Origin: Durusdinium trenchii
Taxonomy: Eukaryota; Sar; Dinophyceae; Suessiales; Symbiodiniaceae
Direction: 5' to 3'
Length of the DNA stretch: 64,000 bases
NCBI GenBank assembly: GCA_963970005.1
Contig: CAXAMN010018557.1
Coordinates: 1-64,000, forward strand
A model generated the notes under the pieces. It was not told the DNA's origin. It saw nothing but the letters and a program-made list of their open reading frames with translations, and made no database searches. The position numbers and the translations under genes are program-made. The first letter of the stretch is position 1. Each line of letters opens with the position of its first letter. Positions 10,214-19,291 of this stretch are shown here, piece after piece.

Positions 10214-12523
10214 GGTTTCAAGGGCACCGGCTTCAAGGTGCAGACGGCCATCCGCATTCTGTGGGATTTGGACCTTGCCCGGGCAGGGTGTCGCGCAGCG
10301 AACGCAGGCAGAAACAGTTCTTAGAGCAAAGAACATCAGACCTCTTGAAACTCTACCACACGGTGGGTCAGCAATGTTTTGACGGTACTTAGCCGCAGCA
10401 CCCCCCAAAGCACCCACAGAATGTTTAGAAACAACATGAAGCAACAAATCGCCTAGTTTGGACCCAGGAGATCGGGTGCATTACTAGAATGTCGTGTGGT
10501 GTTTTTGTGGGGCCACCTCTGGGGTTTCTGCAGCCGGATTTGTTAAGGAGAAGCGACGGTGGTTTGACATTGGGTATGCCCCATTACCCGTACTGGTCGA
10601 TGAACGGTCAAGTTGTTAACCGCCATAATTGCCATAATTATTGTTTTAAAAAATTACACACCATCACCAGCCACTGTTAATGGGGATGCCCGGTTTTGAC
10701 AAGCGTTTTCAAAGACTGTTTGAACCCCGGTCTGTGCATTCGGACCCAATCTGTTAAGCTGTGGGTATGAAAGCGTGCATTTCAACATGATGCGCCGATA
10801 ATGATAATCGGATAATGTCCTGGATTGAAATTGCGGCGGAGTGGAAACACATCAAGTAAATGCAGTCTTTGAGCACCGATGGTAGGACCGCCTTTTTGCT
10901 GCGTGTGGTATTTGATTCACACCTACAGGAGTATTTTGGCTTTGTTTGTATCGATTGACTGACAAATCTGGCGGGCCGGGCCAGATTTCGGCTTTCGGCT
11001 TTGGACTGATGAAACACAGCAGTCACGTGGTGGGGTTCAGGAGGCCAATAATTTAGTTTATATACTCCAAGGCTCTTCTGCACGCTCTTGTGGTAGTATG
11101 CACTTGCAAAGTATCCGTTTACTTCAAGTTTGGAAGGCCAGTCCCACCCGAACGGCTTAACAATGGCAAAATAACATGCACACAATGAAGCCAAAACAAG
11201 GTCCAATGTGAAATGAAATCAACAAGATTTGCCGTGCGGACATGCCAATAAACACATGTATAAACTGTAAACATTTCTTTCAAACAGATGTTGAGGCCCT
11301 GCCAAGATACATTGAGATGTGTCTCAGTTTTGTCAATTCCGTTTTGTAGAGATGTTTTTTGTCTTTTAGTGTGCTTGGGCACTCTAAGACGCATCTCATT
11401 GATATTCATTGGACTTTTGGCATTTGTTTGCTGTGCCTTATACCAGGAACGCTTGTAGTTCCAAAGCGGCCAGCTTGACCCCAGGCGTTTTCGTGGCAGT
11501 AGTGCCGTTCCTGGTTGGGCGTGGAACCTGGCTGCGTGGGGTCTGTTTCTGCGAAGGTGCCAGTGGAGACACGCATCAGTGAATGATTCGACAGCGGTTT
11601 CTGCAAGTGTTTGATCACAGGCTTTGGCGAGATATGAAGGTGTCATCATTTTCAGTGGCCAGACGCAACGTAATGTAATGTTTTGTGCCTGATCTGGGAA
11701 CTTAACCTCCCAGTTGTGTGACACTCATGCGTGGGAACATACCTGTACACCCCACACAGCAAAAGTTTTAGTCGAAACAAACAAAACAGAGTCATTCGTG
11801 GGTAGTCTCCCTGATTTCCATTCTTTTGCAGACCTGCCAAGGTCACATCTTCTGGATCGGGTTCGAGAGTCGTTCTTCCTACGGATTGCAGGGTGTCCTG
11901 ATTGTGCCTTTTGTTGTCAGGTGAAGTTTTCTAGATTGTATTCCGCATTCCTGTCCCCAAAAAGATTTAATCCAAGCCCATTGGACATTGGATGTTTGCA
12001 CATGTCAGCACTGAGATTGCAAGAAACCCTGTGGCTTCCACCAGGCCTTGATTTCACTTCTGATCTTCGGGTTGCTGGGCAGTGCTTTGGCAATCTTCTT
12101 GGCTGGGAGCTCAGTTGAGTCCTTTGGGGCATTCTGGGGCAGTGGAGTTTGTGTGTTCCCAAGCTTACAGCACTGCTTACAGCATGAACATCGAGAAGAT
12201 GACAGTTAGCAGCTACTCGTCAGTGTTGTCAGACGCTACAGAAGCCCGACAGATCGTTACGAGTCATGATAGATCCATGCATGGACCATTTGATTTTGAT
12301 AATTTTAGGAAAAGAGCTGCACAATACAAACCAACTCAAACACGTGCCTGCACAGAGGGGTTGAACAACATGGTTCCGTAGTTTCCATGTACAAACTGAA
12401 CCACTCATTCCATCAAAATTAGAAAAACTGTCTACAGGCCACGGGACAGCTACTCACGAAGTCTTCTAGTTTCAGTTCTACACTGAGTGGTTTTGGCTTT
12501 GACTCCAGCTCGTATCCGGAGAG
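10214..12523. other. No supported gene
   Basis: Only short overlapping open frames occur (for example 11119-11724 minus, 201 codons, and 11714-12118 plus). I saw no domain signatures, RNA genes or clear repeats. The frame 11119-11724 is long enough to be worth a database search, but it has no recognisable feature. Confidence 0.35.
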
Positions 12524-12904
12524 TTGATGGTCTCCCCTTCACAAACTTCACAAATCCGCCGTTCCGGGTGCAGTTCAATTCTCAATCTGGTATTTCATGC
12601 AAGGTGCCGTTCTCACGATTCTCACGTATCTTCCATTCTAGTTGTTTCATGTCCCAAAGCATCCGAAAGCGTTTCTCCATTCTTGGAGGGCCAAGGCCAA
12701 GGACTTCCCTTTCATGCTACGTTTGCAGACATGATTGGAGCCGCAGAGAAGCTTTTCAACCCCACCCTGAATGCAGCGCTTTGGTTGGCCTTAATTGAAT
12801 TAGAGTACCCATACCTGGACAGCCGGCAAAAGGATGACAATTACGACGAGAAATTGATCACCGTGAGAGCCCTAGAGCTGCAGTGTAGGTCGTACGTGTA
12901 CTGA
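12524..12904 (+). CDS. Possible exon of unknown gene
   Basis: I do not recognise this protein. The C-terminal part, after a TTTGCAG at about 12721-12727 that could be a splice acceptor, reads DMIGAAEKLFNPTLNAALWL and then a Tyr/Asp-rich stretch ending at a TGA at 12902-12904. It looks like ordinary soluble helical protein rather than random translation. Upstream of the putative acceptor the frame looks less convincing. No neighbouring exon was identified, so this is a weak call; it may also be chance. Confidence 0.2.
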   Translation: MMVSPSQTSQIRRSGCSSILNLVFHARCRSHDSHVSSILVVSCPKASESVSPFLEGQGQGLPFHATFADMIGAAEKLFNPTLNAALWLALIELEYPYLDSRQKDDNYDEKLITVRALELQCRSYVY

Positions 12905-15900
12905 GAATCTTGGTGTCAGTTGGTTCTCTCGAGTGGGCAGTGAAAGCGTACTCCTTCAAACTAGTCGCAAGAGGAGGTGCTAATTTTATCGATTTTTCGA
13001 CTGTGCATGACACGAGGAAGCAAAGAAGTAGGTGCTACCTTTACTTGGATTAGAGATGGAATTGGGGAGACTGAGCATACAGCAAGGCCTGTGTCTGGAA
13101 GACATCTTCCTGACCTAGCCTGAGAGGAATGGCATAGGAGCAAATAGGTGGGGCAGCTCAGGCCAGCGAAGATTCGCATGGTCTTCGGCTGCCTTCATGT
13201 GTGACAATAGTGCCTGCTCTTCTGTTCATTTTCTGTGCATGGTTGGTTGGTGTGGTCTGCTTACTTATTGTCTGAGGATCAGCTGCTGGCTCCTGTTGCC
13301 TGGACACCATTTAGTAGCAATGCATGACCATGCTAGGTTGTTCGTTTGTAGAGCATCATAGTCATTGATGTCTCGTGTGTGTGTGAAAACCAAGCAGCCA
13401 TGGCAGCAAACAGTTGTCAGGTGGCTCGGAAACTATGGTTGGATTGAGCTTGACCAAGGGTCGGTCGCTTGGTTGGTTGGTTCGCTGGTTTCACCCTCCA
13501 CCGCACATTGTAGCAATGAAGGGAAAAGACGCCTGGCCGCCTTCGACTTGGAGTGAGATCGGGTGAGTGAAGCTAGTGATGGGTCCATACCAATAAGTTC
13601 CGACGCCTAAAATCCCACCAATATCAAAATTCCTAAAGTAAATCTAAACACTATATATTCGTAAATAAATATATATATATAATCATATATTAAACAACAA
13701 TAATCTATAATCCCATCAATAATTATATATATAATCTAATATATATATATTCCTTAAAATAATATATACTCCTTTTCACGGTGGGCTCGCAGTCGTGTAT
13801 TGCTCTGGTGCAATACCGGCCTATGAACCTAAGCGCGTTTTGATACGTGCTTTTTCTCTGAACAGTTTTTCTTGGCGTTCCGTCCATAATGTCCAGGTTG
13901 AGAGGTGCTTCACAAGTGCTCAGTGGATTTGGAGAAGCTCTGCTGCCCCTGAAAGCATTCAGATGGTGGCAGAGCATTTCTGATACAAAGACCCATACTT
14001 TCTTGGACTCATTGGGAGTGTTTAAACCCTCACTTGTTGCTATACAGGTCATACGAACTCAAAAGTTGATGCAAGTGGCCAACGCCCACACCTTTGCACC
14101 TGGCTCATATTTCCGCCGACATGGGGCCTTTCTTTTCTGCTATCACGATTTGGCCCGTAGACCGTGGGTCTCGTCGAGGTTTTGATTCAGGTGTTCTAAT
14201 TTGAGCTTTGTTCGTGAGGATGCCCTCCCTTAGACAAGTGAAACCTAGTAGAACCTGGGCGTGTGGAAAGCGTTCTTCTCTACAAAGGGATTCTGCTCAG
14301 CTTCCAGGATTCTCTGAGGAAGTGTCTCTCCATAGCCAGCATGCTTTTCGCGCATGTTTCTGGCTTAGTGGAGGGAAGTGAAGCCCATCCCTCTGGCGGA
14401 ACCACTCACGCAGGGACCTCAGCCTGGTGCCGACCAGGAGCATAGCAGAGTCGGTCTTCATCACAACTTTTCCAGACCCTTCTGACCCTTCCGATCCTTC
14501 CGACACTTTGGGTCAAGTCGGACGGGCGTTCTCCTTCTGTCACTGCTAGGATTCTTATAGAACTGTTTCTTTTTTTGGGGGGGCTTTTGGAGGCATTGGT
14601 AGTGCCCCTTTCAGTCCTTTCCATCCTAGTCAGTAGACCCCTCACTTCTATACGACATTTCCGCTACATCCCAACTAAGCTCATGTTGCAATACAAGATC
14701 TATACAATATTATATAATATTTCCTGTGCAAGAGCTGCGAAGACTCAACGTAGACCCTTGCTGCATAGTCTGTGCAACAACAACGGTTGGTCACGAATCA
14801 CTATGTTTCATGGGAATCTCTCCTTTGAGGCGATATCTTAACTTGGATGAGGATCCGCCTGGACGTCGCCGTTGCGTTGATGGTTTGGACAGGACATGTT
14901 GGAAATTGTTGGAACGCCACAAGAATGATTGAGATACTTGGGGCACAGCACATGACCAGAAGATACCAGAAGTATATACTGTAGGTTCTGCCAAAATTGA
15001 TTTCTAAAGCTTGTTTGAGCAACCGACAAGATTCCTGCAGGACTACAGAAGAAGGGGCGTTGCCCTAATTGTCCATATGCAAACGATACGGCCAACCCTA
15101 CTACCGATGCCATATACATGGAATAAAATGCAAAGCACACATCCAAAACAAATAAAACACTGAACATGGACGGGGGCCAACCCTGTTTATTTTGGCAGTG
15201 GGCTAAGGTTCATTTGGAGGTGAGGCATTAAATGCTAGAACGATTTGAGTTCACCCTTTGCAGCCCTTAGCTATGACAAGTGCAATCCTATTTGTGCCCT
15301 GTGCTTTTTTTTTTGTGTCGTTCAGTCCTCGACTTGCATGGCTTTGCATAGAGCCACATCGCGATGCTGACTATTGTACATTTCCTGTGCAGGTTTGGAT
15401 TTGAGATCATCTTATTATTAAATGATATTAAATGTCGGCTGTGTTTGAAGTACCCAGATTGTCCTTAGTCCTTGGGTGCCTTTGAGACATGTACTGTATA
15501 TATGTAAATGTAATGTAAATGTCTAATATACGACGAGTGTATATTCTCTAGCACGCCATTGGTGAGCTCTTGATACCTTTGAAGACAACACTGCCAGGAT
15601 CTCGACTAACGAATTCTTCCACCTGACAGTTGTAAGGGGGCCAAGACTCCAAACCTCAGCAGGTTTGTAGTACAAGTAAGTACCCCTCAGTGACCAGTCA
15701 GTGACTCCATACAGCAAATCCAGCAATGAGAATCCAACACATTGACATACATTGACATATATATATATATACATTGACATGGGCCAACATGGAAGCACAC
15801 GAAAGTTCGCTGTTGAATCATGCCTCAAAGAGTGCTTGTGACAAAATAAAGCATCAAGAATATTCTAGAGTCACCTCCCTCGTTGACACCAAAAGGTAGG

Positions 15901-16015
15901 AACCTAGATGATTTGCATTCGTCACCAATAACATCATTCGCTTGCTTGATGCGTTGATATCCGACTCAGTTTTCTCTAAAACTTTGTCAGATGCAGCAGT
16001 TATGATGTTTGGCAA
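12905..16015. other. No supported gene; AT island at 13600-13770
   Basis: The only strong pattern is an abrupt AT-rich patch at about 13600-13770, almost entirely A and T (TATATA runs), unlike the roughly balanced flanks. Short AT microsatellites occur near 15756-15771. Overlapping ORFs around 13723-14185 and 14263-14645 have no recognisable content. Confidence 0.4.
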
Positions 16016-16380
16016 TTTGCGTTGCTGTTGTTGTGGTTGTGGTGGTGGTGCGGGTTGGGGTTGTCGTTGTTTGTTTGTTTGTTTGTTTGTTTGTTTGTTT
16101 TTGGTTTGGTTTGGTTTGGTTTGGTTTGGTTTGGTTTGGTTTGGTGTTGTTGTGGTTGTGGTTGGTTGGTTTGGTTGTGGTTGGTTGGTTGGTTGGTTTG
16201 GTTGTGGTTGGTTGTGGTTTGTTGTCGTTGGCTGTGGTTGGCTGTGGTTGGTTGTGATTGGTTGTGGTTGGTTGGTTTGGTTGTGGTTTGTTGTGGTTTG
16301 TTGTGGTTGGCTGTGGTTGGCTGTGGTTGGTTGTGATTGGTTGTGGTTGGTTGGTTTGCTGGTTGGTTGCTGGCCTGTTG
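16016..16380 (+). repeat. A-free GTTTG/GGTTT/GGTTGTG tandem repeat field
   Basis: The plus strand from 16016 to 16256 contains no A. It passes from GTT/GGT units through (TTTG)n at 16070-16100, (GGTTT)n at 16100-16145, and then mixed GGTTGTG/GGCTGTG units. A longer block containing GGCTGTGGTTGGCTGTGG and GTTGTGATTGG is present twice, about 80 bases apart (near 16230 and 16310), so there is a higher-order duplication. All frames stay open, which creates large meaningless ORFs on both strands. Confidence 0.9.
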
Positions 16381-17816
16381 GGGATTGGTGGATTTGGAAG
16401 GTCGGGAGTCAGCTTATTGAGTCCATTGCTCAGGTGCTGGTGGCTGCAGCGCAAAGCTGCTCACAAGAACAGAGACTCGTTGTGCGAACGATCTTACACG
16501 TGTAGGCCTTACGCGCTTATATAACCTTCGGAAATCCTATTGAGCTTCTGGCTTATGTGAAAGGGATTGAAAGGGTATATTCTGTACTCGCTTTCTTTAC
16601 GCTTTCGTGTCCATTGCATGGTTGTGTCATGGTGTTCTTAGATTTGTTGAAGGAGAATTCAAGTCGGCCATTGATTGAGGGCAACGATACATTGCCTCCT
16701 GAAATACTAAATTTCACGGTCCGGGACACAAACGGGACACAAACTAGAGCCGGGAAACTTCTATCTCGATCAGTCGCCAGAGATGTTTCTTGAGGGGATT
16801 TGACATCAAAAGAAACCCTGCCGTACCTGCCAGCCCACACTAGTCCAGACTGGTCAGAGAAGTTCTTTGGCTCCGGAGGAAACCAGTTGTGCTCCTTCAG
16901 ACTGCTACAGCCAATGGTCGAGCAGTAGGCTCTCCTGGGTCGCTGCTGGAAATGTGTTAAATGCTGGGTTACAGAAATAGAGCCGAGGTGAGGAGGCCAG
17001 GTGGAACACCGTGGAAGACCGCGGAACACCGATCGCTACTGCCCCTGCTGATGAACATGTTGGTCTTCGGGTTTTGAGCCTTTATCTGGTAAATAGTAGC
17101 TTCTTGTTGTTAGTCTAGCAGTATTAGGTTGGCCTCCAACCTAATAGAGATGGCCTCCACCTAGTAGCTTCTTGTTTGGCTTTATTTGACCATGGAATGA
17201 CACCTGAAAAGTGTCCAAAGTGATTCCATACGTCCTTGGCTCGCATGTTTTCACCAATGTCTCATCTCTGCTTGGATGCCATGCCAGGTATGCACTCAGT
17301 GTGGCCCTGAGACACTGAAATGAATGATAGGATAAGAAGTACTGATACCAGTTCTTCAGTTGTGCTTGAGAGTCAGACACATTGTCCTTTTGCTTTACAT
17401 CGCATTGAACACCTTCAACAACGCTAAGAGAGTTTCAGTGTCTAGTATTGCTCTTTGGAATTTTAGATTTTTTTTTTGCTTTTTCAATTGGGGTTGAAGT
17501 TTGTCTGTTTGAAGGTTTTGCTACCACCTCAAAAGTTATTTAGACTTCTCGATTTGTAGGGTCGCGTCTGACTGTGTAAATCATGACTAGGTTCAGCTCT
17601 AGCTAGGACAGTCCCTTCTTAGCAGTTAAACTTGTAGTCATGTCAACCTTAACTTTTCACCTTCATTGACGCTCCTAGAATATTGTCTCGATTTTTCAAT
17701 ACTGTTTTCTCGAGGAAGGGAAGAAAAGATATTTGGGCCTTGGAAAATTTTATTTCCAAATCTTGACGCCGCCATGTGGCTCTAAATGGGTTTGCCTTCC
17801 CAAGTGGGGGTTGCTG
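16381..17816. other. No supported gene; one palindromic repeat copy
   Basis: Apart from the palindrome at 17123-17145 and its flanking TAGTAGCTTCTTG copies, I see no feature. The frames 16553-17029 minus (158 codons) and 17141-17380 minus have no recognisable domain. Confidence 0.35.
17095..17175. repeat. GGCCTCCAACCTAAT repeat with perfect palindrome
   Basis: Bases 17123-17145 form a perfect inverted repeat: arms ATTAGGTTGG and CCAACCTAAT with spacer CCT. The palindrome is followed by AGAGATGGCCTCCACCTAG and is flanked on both sides by TAGTAGCTTCTTG (about 17097 and 17163). The core matches motif copies at 617-640 and 58666-58720. TAGTAGCTTCTTG also occurs in the relic at 62417-62521, which links this motif to the ACTAG-rich minisatellite family. 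Confidence 0.55.
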
Positions 17817-17844
17817 AGTACTTTGGCTGCTTCGGTGAGGTGCT
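17817..17844. repeat. Hairpin element copy 1 (imperfect)
   Basis: The outer stem AGTAC pairs with GGTGCT (one G-T pair). A single unpaired T at 17822 is followed by TTGGC, loop TGCTTC, and GGTGA. It belongs to the family with core (C/T)TGGCTGNNTCGGCCA. The inner stem contains one mismatch. Confidence 0.45.
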
Positions 17845-17858
17845 TTTCTGCAGAGGTC

Positions 17859-17877
17859 ATTGGCTGCTTCGGCCAAA
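17859..17877. repeat. Hairpin element copy 2 (core only)
   Basis: The core TTGGC, TGCTTC, GGCCAA is intact but no outer stem is visible. In the plus-strand frame that leads toward the ORF at 18004 it reads SLAASAKS. Confidence 0.5.
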
Positions 17878-17889
17878 TCCTTTGCCATG

Positions 17890-18471
17890 AGCAATGTGGA
17901 GGCGAAGGCCACATTGAAATTGGCGCGGTTGGGCAGGAGTTTCTGCTGAACCCTGAAGATTCTCAAGCTGGCTGCTGCAAGTGGCCCAAAGCTGGCCCTT
18001 TCTATGGCAATGGCTCCCCCTGGTCCTGATCCAGAAATGTTGAAGTCCTTTTGTCGCTTTACTGCAGATACCCGCCGTTTGCTGATCCTCCACTTTGGGG
18101 AGGACGATGCCCTGGACGAAGCTGAGTGCTTGAGGAACGCGCTACTGTGGGCATGGCAGCATTTACCTGATTCAGCAACAGCCCTGCTAGACGGAAGTTT
18201 GGTTCATGTGCTGGATGTTTGCACCACAATCAAATATACTTGTCCGCATCAATACCCTACGCTTCGCGTCGTCACAGGCCTGCCTCCGCGTGGGCCGAGC
18301 TATTTGAGAGACCCGTTGACTCAATTCACTAAGAATGATTTCAAGGCAGCTTTGGCGTGTGTCCGAGTGCTTGAAGACATGCCAGGTTCTTTTTTGACAC
18401 TGTCTTGGAGTGGAGTGAGCAAATGGTTCCCTAACTTTGCTTTTGAAGTCCTTGCCGAGGACGCGCAGTAA
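17890..18471 (+). CDS. Unknown soluble protein, clean frame 18004-18471
   Basis: I do not recognise the family. From ATG 18004 the frame gives 155 residues, starting MAMAPPGPDPEMLKSF, continuing with a helical region (LILHFGEDDALDEAECL, NALLWAWQHLP) and ending EVLAEDAQ. It has mixed charge, with no signal peptide or membrane helix. The same frame runs back to about 17887 through one TGA at 17947-17949, giving a Leu/Lys/Ala-rich extension, so the true N-terminus may lie upstream or the extension may be decayed. Downstream, after the TAA at 18469-18471, come two hairpins and a foldback, then the Lys/Pro-rich ORF at 18885. The coding look (balanced codons, hydrophobic pattern) is moderate. It could be one exon of a larger gene or a multicopy family member. 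Confidence 0.45.
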
Positions 18472-18476
18472 GCCAA

Positions 18477-18504
18477 GGCTGACTGGGAGCTTCGGCCAGC
18501 TGCC
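18477..18504. repeat. Hairpin element copy 3 (degenerate)
   Basis: GGC and CTGG pair with CCAG and GCC around a GAGCTTCGG loop, with small internal loops. It is clearly weaker than the other copies and lies just after the stop codon of the preceding ORF. Confidence 0.35.
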
Positions 18505-18521
18505 AAGGACAGACCAGGAGC

Positions 18522-18549
18522 CTGTCATTGGCTGCTTCGGCTGAGACAG
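18522..18549. repeat. Hairpin element copy 4
   Basis: The outer stem CTGTC pairs fully with GACAG. One base (A18527) is bulged on the 5' side. The inner stem TTGGC pairs with GCTGA using two G-T pairs, and the loop is TGCTTCG. In one plus-strand frame it reads SLAASAE. Confidence 0.65.
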
Positions 18550-18605
18550 GAAGTTTGGGAAAGGGAAAAAATGGCGCGCCAGGCTTGTAAGGAGAGGTCT
18601 TTTAG

Positions 18606-18754
18606 CCTGCTCCAACCGAGCCTCGGGAACGTTCTTGAACCTCCTAAGGAGCAGGAAAAAAGCAGACTGCTAGAAAAAATTCCATTCATGTTTTCTAATT
18701 CTAGGACAGTCTGCTTTTATCCTGCTCCAACCGAGCCTCGGGAACGTTCTTGAA
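18606..18754. repeat. 34-bp direct repeat enclosing a foldback
   Basis: Bases 18606-18639 and 18721-18754 are identical (beginning CCTGCTCCAACCGAGCCTCG). Between and overlapping them is an inverted repeat: GGAGCAGG (18648-18655) with CCTGCTCC (18721-18728), AGCAGACTG (18661-18669) with the CAGTCTGCT at 18707-18715, and CTAGAA (18670-18675) with TTCTAG (18699-18704). The single-strand form would be a stem of about 25 pairs. It lies between two ORFs and resembles a small foldback insertion with a flanking duplication. Confidence 0.75.
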
Positions 18755-18849
18755 GCTTGTAAGGAGTAGTCTGTTAGTCACCTCTGTAGGAGGCTCAGAT
18801 ACACGATTCTCGTCCGACGCAGCTTTTTGCTCAAGGAAAGATAAAATAA

Positions 18850-18881
18850 GTGGGCCTCTGGCTGATTCGGCCAGGGCCCAC
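18850..18881. repeat. Hairpin element copy 5 (perfect 12-bp stem)
   Basis: GTGGGCC, bulged T, CTGGC, loop TGATTCG, GCCAG, GGCCCAC: all 12 pairs are Watson-Crick. The hairpin ends four bases before the ATG at 18885, so it may sit in the 5' leader of that ORF. In the plus frame it reads GPLADSARA. Confidence 0.8.
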
Positions 18882-18884
18882 AGA

Positions 18885-19205
18885 ATGTCGTCCTCTAAGT
18901 GCAAGAAGGACAATTTTTCAGGCTGGGGGCATATTGCGGTTGGTGAGCAAGTGACTGCTGCAGCCAAAGCCGAACCCAAATCCAAGGCCAAGGGTCAACC
19001 AAATAAGCCAAAGCCGAAACCGAAGCCAGAAAAGCCACCTAAGAAGCCTGAGCCTAGGGCCAAGCCGAAGCCTGCAGTAGGCGGCGATGATGAGCCACCC
19101 ACAAAAAACAAACAAAAAAGACAGAAGCAACCGAAGCCTCAGCTGGGGAGGTCTATGATGGAAGAGGGTGAGGAAAACGACGAGGTTTGGAACCCGCTGG
19201 CGTGA
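18885..19205 (+). CDS. Small Lys/Pro-rich basic protein
   Basis: This 106-residue frame starts MSSSKCKKDNFSGWGHIAVG. It continues through a long Lys/Pro-rich tract (repeats of KPKP, PEKPPKKPEPRAKPKP, residues about 30-65), a second basic patch (KNKQKRQKQPKP, residues about 75-86) and an acidic end (EEGEENDEVWNPLA). Such tails occur in chromatin or RNA-binding proteins of dinoflagellates, but I cannot name this one. The ATG at 18885 is preferred over the longer open frame from 18750, because the upstream part crosses the foldback and a hairpin. After the TGA at 19203-19205 the same frame continues SLAASAKIHAL through the next hairpin. The Lys/Pro stretch could be low-complexity by chance. Confidence 0.4.
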   Translation: MSSSKCKKDNFSGWGHIAVGEQVTAAAKAEPKSKAKGQPNKPKPKPKPEKPPKKPEPRAKPKPAVGGDDEPPTKNKQKRQKQPKPQLGRSMMEEGEENDEVWNPLA

Positions 19206-19228
19206 TCTTTGGCTGCGTCGGCCAAGAT
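19205..19228. repeat. Hairpin element copy 6
   Basis: ATCT, bulged T, TGGC, loop TGCGTCG, GCCA, AGAT. All eight pairs match. The hairpin begins at the last base of the stop codon of the ORF ending at 19205. Confidence 0.75.
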
Positions 19229-19263
19229 ACATGCACTCTGGCATGGGCGCAAAGCTTTTTGTT

Positions 19264-19291
19264 GCATCTCTGGCTGCATCGGCCAGGATGC
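19264..19291. repeat. Hairpin element copy 7 (perfect 10-bp stem)
   Basis: GCATC, bulged T, CTGGC, loop TGCATCG, GCCAG, GATGC: ten Watson-Crick pairs. The core is the same as in copies 5 and 6, with an unrelated but self-complementary outer stem. Confidence 0.8.

Noticed and set aside
9735..10447. ORFs of 120-213 codons on both strands
   Set aside because: They arise from trinucleotide and hexanucleotide repeats that keep every frame open (poly-Val, poly-Thr, poly-Trp/Leu).
15942..16524. ORFs with Trp/Leu/Val/Gly or Pro/Asn/Gln repeats
   Set aside because: By-products of the GGTTG/GTTTG repeat field.
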